Shown piece after piece: positions 7,348-13,425 of a stretch of DNA of 20,657 nucleotides (the stretch's first letter is position 1; each line of letters opens with the position of its first letter). Where the stretch lies: NCBI GenBank assembly GCA_017621905.1, contig JAGASC010000308.1, positions 1 to 20,657 on the forward strand, read 5' to 3'. The notes beneath the pieces are model-generated. The model saw nothing but the letters and a program-made list of their open reading frames with translations. It ran no database searches and was not told the DNA's origin. A program made the position numbers and the translations under genes. This stretch comes from Roseburia sp. GTDB lineage: Bacteria; Bacillota; Clostridia; Lachnospirales; Lachnospiraceae.

Positions 7348-7734
7348 ATGCCTTACGAACCATATGTAGATTCTGATTATTATGTGAATGAGTATAAGGG
7401 GAGTATCATTCCGGCAGAAGAGTTAGAAAAGGCGTTGAGACAGGCAAGCAGGCATATTGATTCCCTGACCTACAATCGAATTGTGGGCCAGGGATTTTCC
7501 AATTTGACGCAATTCCAACAAGAAGTCATTAAAGAGGTGTGTTGCCAGCAGGCTGAATTTGAATACGAGAATGCTGATGAAATCAATACAATTTTATCGA
7601 GCTACAGTATCAACGGAGTTTCAGCGCAGTTTGGCAGTTCTTGGAATGTTTATACAGACAAAGGCGTTGCCATGAAGCGGGATGTATATGCGTTACTATC
7701 TCAGACTGGCCTATGCTGCCGTTTAGCGAGGTGA
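7348..7734 (+). CDS. Head-tail connector (adaptor) protein
   Basis: 128 aa helical protein that binds beneath the portal and starts the neck, equivalent to SPP1 gp15/HK97 gp6-type connectors. Evidence: place right after the coat gene, size, and the pattern of an N-terminal Tyr-rich segment, IIPAEELEKALRQASRHIDSLTYNR, and a second long helix FQQEVIKEVCCQQAEFEYE, typical of Phage_connect-type proteins that pack as helical rings. The ATG at 7348 is preferred over the GTG at 7339 because AGGTGA lies at proper distance only for the ATG. A C-terminal LLSQTGLCCR segment is also common in the family. Confidence 0.8.
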   Translation: MPYEPYVDSDYYVNEYKGSIIPAEELEKALRQASRHIDSLTYNRIVGQGFSNLTQFQQEVIKEVCCQQAEFEYENADEINTILSSYSINGVSAQFGSSWNVYTDKGVAMKRDVYALLSQTGLCCRLAR

Positions 7735-7738
7735 TTCT

Positions 7739-8077
7739 ATGAAATATCCATGTTTGGTACCCAAAAGGCTCTGCAAGACCGATATAGAACTTGCTTTTGA
7801 CCAAGAAGGTATAAGCGAATATGGGGAGCCGCTTGGACAGATAACCTATTCCGGCAAGTGTAATTATCAAGATAAAGCCAAGACAATCTTGACTACTGAA
7901 AAGAAACTGGTAGAAATAACCGGATCCGCTTTATTTCCTGGGGATATCTGTCCGAGTTTGCCGGTCATATCTGCCGGAGAGGCAATCGTATTCGGAACGA
8001 AACGCTGCATTTTGCAGGGAACTAAGGCGCGGAACCCAGATGGGACAGTTAATTATACGGAGGTACTGTTGGTATGA
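7739..8077 (+). CDS. Head closure protein (Minor_capsid_1-like)
   Basis: 112 aa beta-rich protein, second ring of the neck (SPP1 gp16-like head completion protein) that retains DNA after packaging. It follows the connector by four bases with GAGGTG as ribosome site. The sequence is of the A118-type 'minor capsid 1' kind: residues 30-50 GEPLGQITYSGKCNYQDK, then TTEKKLVEITGSALFPGDICP, a small beta barrel pattern, and a C-terminal strand TVNYTEVLLV. Three cysteines show no obvious metal motif. Assignment rests on order and general pattern. Confidence 0.75.
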   Translation: MKYPCLVPKRLCKTDIELAFDQEGISEYGEPLGQITYSGKCNYQDKAKTILTTEKKLVEITGSALFPGDICPSLPVISAGEAIVFGTKRCILQGTKARNPDGTVNYTEVLLV

Positions 8078-8457
8078 TAAGAGCAAACTCTTCCATCAAG
8101 CTCAATATGGCAAAGATAGGCGAATTAACAGGGGCCGCCATAACAGCTTTGGAGCAGACTGCCGAAGCGTTACATACCGAAGTTGTGCAGGCCCAAGTTG
8201 TACCGCGGGATACTGGCAATTTACAGAACGAGAGCATGTTTTTGGATACGTCTGAAAGCAAGAATGGAAAAGTTACTCTAGTCCATTCTACACCATATGC
8301 AAGACGCTTATATTTTCACCCGGAGTACAATTTTAAAAAGGACGAAAATCCAAGTGCTAGGGGAAAATGGTTTGAAGACTGGGAGCCCGGTGGTAAGAAT
8401 GCAGATTTTGCTCCGAACGCTTTTAAAAAGTTCTACAGGAGGTTAGCTGACTTATGA
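8074..8457 (+). CDS. Minor capsid/tail completion protein (Minor_capsid_2, HK97 gp10-like)
   Basis: 127 aa neck or tail-completion protein. It carries the family core very clearly: an N-terminal helix, AQVVPRDTGNLQNES (the PxDTGxLxxS motif near residue 45), then TPYARRLYFHPEYNFKKDENPSARGKWFEDW, an aromatic-rich stretch characteristic of Minor_capsid_2 proteins in Listeria A118-like and Clostridia phages. The ATG at 8074 overlaps the preceding stop region and the TGA overlaps the next ATG (ATGA), so the three neck genes are translationally coupled. In related phages this protein joins the tail to the head. Confidence 0.85.
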   Translation: MIRANSSIKLNMAKIGELTGAAITALEQTAEALHTEVVQAQVVPRDTGNLQNESMFLDTSESKNGKVTLVHSTPYARRLYFHPEYNFKKDENPSARGKWFEDWEPGGKNADFAPNAFKKFYRRLADL

Positions 8458-8858
8458 TGAAATTGTCCGATATAAGAGATTTTATAGCAACTCTTGGTTT
8501 GGCTGAATATGTCTACATGGGAAAGCTGGATGCAAAGAAGGAAAAAGCTATAGGGGTTTATAATTCTAAGCATGCGCATAGTTATCAGACGGCCATTGGC
8601 GGACCCGCCTTAAAATCCTACGGCATAAAATATGTGTCATTTTTGGTTCATTGGAACAAATCCCCAAGAGAAACAGAAAATGCCGCCGTCAGTCTATTCA
8701 AAGCACTTGAGGCGGTAAGAGAAAAAACTATAAACAACGAAACTATTAAATTTATTCAATTGCTGACCAATGAGCCTGTAGATGTAGGCACTGATGATGC
8801 CGGCATTTACGAGATGGTCATTGAGGCAGCAGTGATCTATCAGAAGGAGGATAAGTAA
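8454..8858 (+). CDS. Tail terminator protein (Minor_capsid_3-like)
   Basis: 134 aa protein expected to cap the head-proximal end of the tail tube (SPP1 gp17-like). It lies between the gp10-like and tail tube genes. Visible are an N-terminal helix (LSDIRDFIATLGLAEYVYMG), a central beta hairpin with IKYVSFLVHWNKS and the helix ETENAAVSLFKALEAV, and the typical end VDVGTDDAGIYEMVIEAAVIYQK. The first ATG overlaps the preceding TGA; AGGAGG is 11 bases upstream, or eight... bases-plus-three for the second Met at 8457, so either Met may be used. Confidence 0.8.
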   Translation: MMKLSDIRDFIATLGLAEYVYMGKLDAKKEKAIGVYNSKHAHSYQTAIGGPALKSYGIKYVSFLVHWNKSPRETENAAVSLFKALEAVREKTINNETIKFIQLLTNEPVDVGTDDAGIYEMVIEAAVIYQKEDK

Positions 8859-9323
8859 ATGAAATCAGGAGTATATCCTTGTTATGAAAACCAGTTCCAG
8901 ATTGACACCGCAGCATCTGGATCAGAAGCAGTAATGGCTGCTATTGCTGACTGCGAAAGTTTCAGCGTGTCGTTTGATAATGGTGTTGAGGAATGGACGC
9001 CGTTTGATACGGAGGGGTGGGTAAGAAGATTAATGACCGGTAAAGGTGTTACGATTTCCGTAACGGCAAAACGCAACGTGGGCGATAGTGGCAATGACGC
9101 CGTATCTGCCTTGGCATTTAAGAATGGCCGTGATGTTGAGAAAGACTTTCAGTGGACTTTTCCAGATGGCACTATAGTACTGTTCCCAGGTTCGGTTATT
9201 AATGTCAAGAATGCCGGTTCCGGAGATTCTACCGCAGTGGCTCCGCTGGAGTTCGATGTTATGAGCAATGGCAAGCCGGAAGTTACATTGCCAACAGAGG
9301 CGGCAACAGTGAATGAAGAGTAG
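8859..9323 (+). CDS. Major tail tube protein
   Basis: 154 aa protein that stacks in hexameric rings to form the tail tube. The pattern is of the beta-sandwich tail tube fold: N-terminal segment with YPCYENQFQID, ADCESFSVSFDNGVEEWTPFDTEGWVRRLMTGKGVTISVTAKRN as the conserved body in pieces, a KDFQWTFPDGTIVLFPG strand pair, and APLEFDVMSNGKPEV near the end. No sheath gene is near, which indicates a non-contractile tail. The ATG follows AGGAGG directly after the tail terminator stop. The next gene is the tail chaperone, as in most siphophages. Confidence 0.9.
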   Translation: MKSGVYPCYENQFQIDTAASGSEAVMAAIADCESFSVSFDNGVEEWTPFDTEGWVRRLMTGKGVTISVTAKRNVGDSGNDAVSALAFKNGRDVEKDFQWTFPDGTIVLFPGSVINVKNAGSGDSTAVAPLEFDVMSNGKPEVTLPTEAATVNEE

Positions 9324-9344
9324 AAGGTAGAGGAGGAGTAATAT

Positions 9345-9644
9345 ATGGCAAAAGTAATTGATATTACCGATAAGCTGAATTTTGAGGAGTCTCCTAAAAT
9401 CAAAATCAAGGACATCGAAGTGCACCTAAATGATGACGCTTCAACAATGTTGAAAGTAATGCAGAAAATCGGGGACGATGTGAAACCGGCTGACATTGTG
9501 GAAATCTACAATATGCTGATTCCGGAAGCCGACAGGAAGAAAGTTGACAAGTTAAAGCTTAATTTCGCCAATTTCCAGACTTTTGTCAAGGCCGCAATTT
9601 CCGCTGTTACCGGCACCGATATGGACGACGAACAGGGGGAATAG
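9345..9644 (+). CDS. Tail assembly chaperone (gpG-like)
   Basis: 99 aa protein that, as lambda gpG does, coats the tape measure protein during tail assembly and is absent from the finished virion. It lies between tail tube and tape measure genes. The product is acidic and helical (DASTMLKVMQKIGDD, FANFQTFVKAAISAVTG) and ends DDEQGE just after a G5 run. GGAGGAG precedes the ATG. A fraction of ribosomes should shift back one base at the end of this gene to make the longer GT form. Confidence 0.85.
   Translation: MAKVIDITDKLNFEESPKIKIKDIEVHLNDDASTMLKVMQKIGDDVKPADIVEIYNMLIPEADRKKVDKLKLNFANFQTFVKAAISAVTGTDMDDEQGE
9633..9644 (+). other. Programmed -1 frameshift site (G to GT)
   Basis: The last codons of the G gene read CAG GGG GAA TAG. 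The GGG tRNA can re-pair perfectly one base back on GGG, after which the -1 frame reads Gly-Ile-Glu-Asp-Pro-Tyr-Tyr-Asp and continues open to 9988. The downstream frame lacks a good start or ribosome site. Conservation of G/GT frameshifts in siphophage tail genes supports it; the exact slip codon is inference. Confidence 0.7.
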
Positions 9645-9988
9645 AAGACCCGTACTATGATTTGTTTGAGGATTTTGATTTGATTGTATCTTCATTCAGG
9701 GCGCAGTACGGGATAAAGGTCTATTCAAAAGAGTTTCAGGAAATGAAATGGGATGAATTCTGCGCGCTGTTGTCGGGACTGGGACCAGAAACGTCGTTAG
9801 GGCGCATCGTACAGATTCGTTCTGAGGATAATGAAGACATATTGAAAAATTTTTCCAAGGAACAGCACCGAATCCGCAACGAATGGCGCAGTAGAAGCGC
9901 GCAGAAAGTGAGCCCCGAGAAAATGGAAGACTTCCTGGAGCAGATGAAAAAAACATTCATCTCTATGGCGGGAGGTGTTAAAAATTGA
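9638..9988 (+). CDS. Tail assembly chaperone T-domain (frameshift extension, gpGT)
   Basis: C-terminal part of the GT chaperone, made by -1 frameshift from the upstream gene; the fusion would be about 214 aa (98 residues of G plus 116). The frame begins with IEDPYYDLFEDFDLIVSSF, then QYGIKVYSKEFQEMKWDEF, then LLSGLGPETSLGRIVQIR, the well-known pattern of Gp15-like T-parts in Firmicute siphophages, followed by a basic helix and the end EQMKKTFISMAGG. A TTG at 9662 is the only early start codon and has no ribosome site, and the conserved DPYYD sequence lies upstream of it, so independent translation is unlikely. By analogy with lambda the T part recruits tail tube subunits. Confidence 0.8.
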   Translation, partial: GIEDPYYDLFEDFDLIVSSFRAQYGIKVYSKEFQEMKWDEFCALLSGLGPETSLGRIVQIRSEDNEDILKNFSKEQHRIRNEWRSRSAQKVSPEKMEDFLEQMKKTFISMAGGVKN

Positions 9989-10139
9989 AAAGATAAAAAG
10001 AAAAGCAAGATGCCCCTATTGTGGGCATGAGCAAAAAGTACAGTATACCCCGGATGCGATATGCCGGGGTGTTTTCATGAAGTGCCAGGCAAGGCACTGC
10101 AAAAAAGAATTCGAATTAAAAATTAACCAGGACAAGTAG
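9975..10139 (+). CDS. Small zinc-ribbon protein (Com-like)
   Basis: 54 aa protein overlapping the end of the tail chaperone frame by 14 bases. It has two knuckles, CPYCGHEQ and KCQARHC, giving a four-Cys zinc ribbon followed by the strand EFELKI; the layout resembles phage Mu Com and other small nucleic-acid-binding ribbons. The start is unclear: GTG at 9975 directly abuts GGGAG, while GGGAGG at 9970-9975 is eight bases from an in-frame ATT at 9984; no ATG is available upstream of the first Cys. The gene contains three hairpins (see separate entries). It lies where tail genes of Clostridia phages often hold a tiny Cys-rich ORF. Function is unknown; RNA binding is inference. Confidence 0.6.
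   Translation: MLKIEKIKRKARCPYCGHEQKVQYTPDAICRGVFMKCQARHCKKEFELKINQDK
10010..10028 (+). other. Hairpin 1 in the zinc-ribbon gene
   Basis: Perfect 6-bp stem ATGCCC/GGGCAT with a 7-base loop CTATTGT. It covers the codons of the first CPYCGH knuckle. There is no U-run, so it is not a terminator. Confidence 0.4.
10045..10075 (+). terminator. GC-rich hairpin with short U-run (possible terminator)
   Basis: ACCCCGG at 10047-10053 pairs with CCGGGGT at 10064-10070; two more pairs (one G-U) extend it to nine. The loop is 10 bases and GTTTTC follows. It would end only part of the transcripts because the tape measure gene lies downstream; it may also act as an RNA-binding or ribosome-pausing site. Confidence 0.4.
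10081..10098 (+). other. Hairpin 3 in the zinc-ribbon gene
   Basis: Perfect 6-bp stem AGTGCC/GGCACT with a 6-base loop AGGCAA, six bases after the U-run of the preceding hairpin. It covers codons around the second cysteine pair. Confidence 0.35.
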
Positions 10140-10183
10140 TGCCATGTGCCGATGTCCTTTAGGAATAAAGGCAGGTGGTATAT

Positions 10184-13042
10184 ATGTCAGCAACAAGCCT
10201 AGGGCAAATCGTACTTGATCTTGTCCTTAATCAAAATGGCTTCAACAAGCAGATGCTCGGTGTCAACAAATTAGCAAAGAAGGCGGGCGCCGCCCTGGCA
10301 GCGGCTTTTTCAATAAAAAAACTGGTGGAATTTAGCAAGGAGTGCTTGGAGCTCGGCTCAGATTTGCAGGAAGTACAGAACGTTGTAGATGTGACTTTCC
10401 CTGCGATGAAGGCACAGGTAGATGATTTCGCTAAAAGTGCAGCAGCTTCCTTCGGCCTTTCAGAGACAATGGCAAAGCAGTTTACTGGTACCTTTGGGTC
10501 TATGGCTAAGGCATTTGGTTTCACTGAGCAGCAGGCGTATGATATGGGAACCACACTTACCGGACTTGCTGGAGACGTGGCATCCTTCTATAACCTTACC
10601 CAGGAGGAAGCTTACACCAAATTGAAATCCGTGTTTACTGGTGAAACAGAGTCCTTAAAGGACCTGGGTGTTGTTATGTCGCAAACTGCCCTGGATAACT
10701 ATGCGTTGGCAAAGGGATTTGGAAAGACTACCAGCGCCATGAGTGAAGCTGAGAAGGTTGCCCTGCGGTACCAGTTCGTTCAAGAACAATTGTCTGCGGC
10801 ATCTGGAGATTTCCAGCGAACGTCAGATGGATGGGCGAATCAGGTAAGGGTATTGAACCTTCAGATTGATAGTTTGAAGGCGACAATTGGCCAGGGACTT
10901 ATCAACCTGTTTACGCCAGTAATCCAGGTTATCAATACTCTACTTGGAAAGTTGTCAACATTGGCAGAGGCGTTCAAATCCTTTACGGAGTTAATAACTG
11001 GAAACGAAGCAGCTGATACACAAATATCTTCTGCGATAACAGACGCAGAAAATTTAAGTGATACAGTATCAGGCGTAGAAGATGCTGCTAAAGCCGCGGC
11101 AAAAGAAATGCGTTCTCTTGCCGGGTTTGATGATATCCAGAAGTTGGGGGACAACACATCTGCATCCAGTGATAGTGATGCAAGTATCGTCGGCTCATCC
11201 ATTGATTTCGGTTCTCTTGCACAAGGAGAAACAATCCTCGAAAAGACAGAGAGTCAGATTCAAGGAATTAGCGATAGTGCGAAGGAGCTATTGCGTAATA
11301 TTGCAAAATATGTGGGCTTAGCTGTTGCTGCGCTAGGAGGCCTGAAACTGGGCGGATTTATCTCGGACCTTGCCACAGCAAATATTAAAGCAAAAACACT
11401 GAAAGGGACGCTTTCTTTGCTTGGAAAGAAGATGGCTATTACAGCTGGTATTACCTTAGTGGTTACTGGTATTGCATTAGAAGGAGCTGGGATATACGAT
11501 GCGTTTACCGAAGGGCTTGATCTGTCAAACTTCGGGGAAATTTTATTAGGAGGCACCGGCCTTACCGGCGGATTAAGCTTAGCAATGTCGCAACTTTTTC
11601 CAACAATAACTTTGTTTGGTGCCGAGATTGGTGGCGGACTGTTGGGCGGAGCTCTAGGTGGCATTATTGCCGGTATCCCAATGTTTGTTACAGGAATTTA
11701 CGATTCGCTTGTGAGGGGAATCGACTGGCTAAGCGCGGCACTGACTTCAATCGGCAGTACAGCTGCGGGCGCAGGTATTGGCGCAATTATCGGCGCATTG
11801 GGCGGCCCCATTACCGCAGGTATCGGCGCATTGATTGGCTTGGCTGTTGGACTTGTCACAGACTTGGTTATCCTTGTTGTGCAAAAATGGGACGTGATTG
11901 TTGAATGGTGTTCGAGTGCCTGTACTTCCATCGGCGAGTTTTTCTCTGGTTTATGGTCAAGCGTGCGCGACATTTGGAGCGTTGTTTCCGGGTGGTTCGA
12001 CACAAACGTGGTTCAGCCTGTTTGTGAATTTTTCAGCGGATTGTGGAGTGATATTTCCTTGGCGGCTTCCTCGTGCTGGGATTCTATTGTGGCTTTTTTC
12101 TCTCCGGCGTACACATGGTTTTCTCAATTATTTACTAATATTCGCAAGACAATTTCCGATATTTTCTATAATATCGGTGTGATCGCGAATGGTTGTTGGG
12201 CGATAATCGAGGCTTGTTGGCAGATTGTATCAGCATGGTTCAGAGACAAAGTAGTTGCGCCTGTCGGAAATTTCTTTTCGACATTGTGGATTGGTATAAA
12301 GAGCAAAGCAATCAATGCTTGGAACGGGATTAAGGAAGTTTTTTCGACAATCGGAAACTGGATTAACACAAAAATCGTTCAGCCTGTCGGAAATTTCTTT
12401 TCAAATTTGTGGACTGGATTTACAGATAAGGCGAAAGTTGCTTGGGCTGGCGTGAAAACCGTCTTCGGAAATGCAGCAAGCTTCTTCGAAGATACTTTTC
12501 AAAAAGCATGGCAAGGAATCGTCAATGTATTCTCCGTAGCTGGTGAGATTTTCGTAAAAATCAAAGACGGTATTCTTTCCGGTTTCAAGTCCGTGGCAAA
12601 CGAAATCATTGGCGGTCTAAACTCGGCCATTGCGGTACCGTTTAATGGAATCAACTCTGCTCTTCAACGGATTAAAGAAATTGAAATTCTTGGTATAAAG
12701 CCATTTTCTGGCATTAGTACCATTTCGGTACCGCAGATTCCGTTATTAGCGAATGGTGGTTATGTGAAAGCGAACACTCCTCAGCTTGCCATGATCGGCG
12801 ATAATAGACATCAAGGGGAGGTTGTTGCGCCGGAAGACAAGATGCAGCAGATGGCCGATGATGCCGCGCTTAAGACAATAGCGACACTGGAAAATTACAT
12901 TACTGCGATGATGGCAGGATTTGAAGCTGTTGTGCAGGCGATTAATGATAAGGAAAACAGCGTAGTTATAGGAGACGAAGAGATCGGTAAGGCTGCGGGC
13001 CGTTACCAGTCTAAAATGGCAATAATCAAGGGAGGTACATGA
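10184..13042 (+). CDS. Tape measure protein
   Basis: 952 aa ruler that sets tail length and is injected at infection; at about 0.15 nm per residue a tail near 140 nm is expected. Residues 1-270 are the conserved helical N-terminus (FSKECLELGSDLQEVQNVVD, SETMAKQFTGTFGSMAKAFG, LTGLAGDVASFYN). Residues about 370-565 hold several Gly/Ala-rich hydrophobic segments (for example GIGAIIGALGGPITAGIGAL) that could insert in the host membrane. Residues about 570-780 are Trp/Phe-rich tandem repeats (FFSxLWxxI). The C-terminus has the usual LLANGGYV...GEVVAPEDKM motif. No lysozyme or peptidase domain is seen. The ATG at 10184 is preferred over the GTG at 10175 because AGGTGG sits between them. The stop overlaps the next ATG (ATGA). 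Confidence 0.95.
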   Translation: MSATSLGQIVLDLVLNQNGFNKQMLGVNKLAKKAGAALAAAFSIKKLVEFSKECLELGSDLQEVQNVVDVTFPAMKAQVDDFAKSAAASFGLSETMAKQFTGTFGSMAKAFGFTEQQAYDMGTTLTGLAGDVASFYNLTQEEAYTKLKSVFTGETESLKDLGVVMSQTALDNYALAKGFGKTTSAMSEAEKVALRYQFVQEQLSAASGDFQRTSDGWANQVRVLNLQIDSLKATIGQGLINLFTPVIQVINTLLGKLSTLAEAFKSFTELITGNEAADTQISSAITDAENLSDTVSGVEDAAKAAAKEMRSLAGFDDIQKLGDNTSASSDSDASIVGSSIDFGSLAQGETILEKTESQIQGISDSAKELLRNIAKYVGLAVAALGGLKLGGFISDLATANIKAKTLKGTLSLLGKKMAITAGITLVVTGIALEGAGIYDAFTEGLDLSNFGEILLGGTGLTGGLSLAMSQLFPTITLFGAEIGGGLLGGALGGIIAGIPMFVTGIYDSLVRGIDWLSAALTSIGSTAAGAGIGAIIGALGGPITAGIGALIGLAVGLVTDLVILVVQKWDVIVEWCSSACTSIGEFFSGLWSSVRDIWSVVSGWFDTNVVQPVCEFFSGLWSDISLAASSCWDSIVAFFSPAYTWFSQLFTNIRKTISDIFYNIGVIANGCWAIIEACWQIVSAWFRDKVVAPVGNFFSTLWIGIKSKAINAWNGIKEVFSTIGNWINTKIVQPVGNFFSNLWTGFTDKAKVAWAGVKTVFGNAASFFEDTFQKAWQGIVNVFSVAGEIFVKIKDGILSGFKSVANEIIGGLNSAIAVPFNGINSALQRIKEIEILGIKPFSGISTISVPQIPLLANGGYVKANTPQLAMIGDNRHQGEVVAPEDKMQQMADDAALKTIATLENYITAMMAGFEAVVQAINDKENSVVIGDEEIGKAAGRYQSKMAIIKGGT
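12260..12505 (+). repeat. Tandem 123-bp repeat within the tape measure gene
   Basis: Two adjacent copies of exactly 41 codons (12260-12382 and 12383-12505) both begin with the same 20 bases encoding PVGNFFS. A diverged earlier copy begins near 12013 (QPVCEFFSGLW). The unit contains FFSxLW, then a Trp-containing amphipathic helix, then IGNWINTKIVQPVG. Duplication or loss of whole units would change ruler length. Confidence 0.75.
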
Positions 13043-13416
13043 TGCGGACATTAACTGATTTGTTCACGATTAATGGAAAGCCGATGTTTGCACCGGATGA
13101 AGAGATTGAAGTGAAATATAACGATTTGGATGCATCTGATTCTGGGCGCGATGAAAGCGGATATATGCACCGCATTGTGGTGCGTTATAAACTGGGAACA
13201 TGGAGTTTTGTGTACAGTAACATCTCCGAGGAGGAGAGAATGTATATGGAAAGCCTGTTCCCAGATGAACCGGATTTTATCTTTGGCCATCCAAGTCGTC
13301 TGGATCCGAGCGTACAGGAAGAAACTACGTGTTATCGTAGCAATTATGGAATAGCTTGGAAAAGTGCTGGCATGGATATCTGGAAAAATTACAAATTCAA
13401 CATCATTGAATGTTAG
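13042..13416 (+). CDS. Small tail protein after the tape measure (possible distal tail component)
   Basis: 124 aa protein between the tape measure and the hub-like protein, the place usually occupied by the distal tail (Dit) protein. It starts LTDLFTINGKPMFAPDEEIEV, resembling the beta-rich N-terminus of tail-tip adaptors, followed by NDLDASDSGRDESGYMHR, a segment seen in short DUF6711-like tail proteins, and it ends MDIWKNYKFNIIEC. At this length it is half a normal Dit and lacks the carbohydrate-binding insertion. ATGs at 13039 (overlapping the tape measure TGA) and 13042 are both possible; GGGAGG is better spaced for 13042. Tail-tip role is likely, exact role is not known. Confidence 0.7.
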   Translation: MRTLTDLFTINGKPMFAPDEEIEVKYNDLDASDSGRDESGYMHRIVVRYKLGTWSFVYSNISEEERMYMESLFPDEPDFIFGHPSRLDPSVQEETTCYRSNYGIAWKSAGMDIWKNYKFNIIEC

Positions 13417-13425
13417 GAGGTACCT

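Noticed and set aside
9662..9988. T-domain as an independent gene from TTG
   Set aside because: No ribosome site near the TTG, and conserved DPYYD codons lie upstream of it in frame; frameshift extension explains it better.
11898..12182. Out-of-frame ORF within the tape measure gene
   Set aside because: No ribosome site, Phe/Ser-rich product, and fully contained in a convincingly coding frame.
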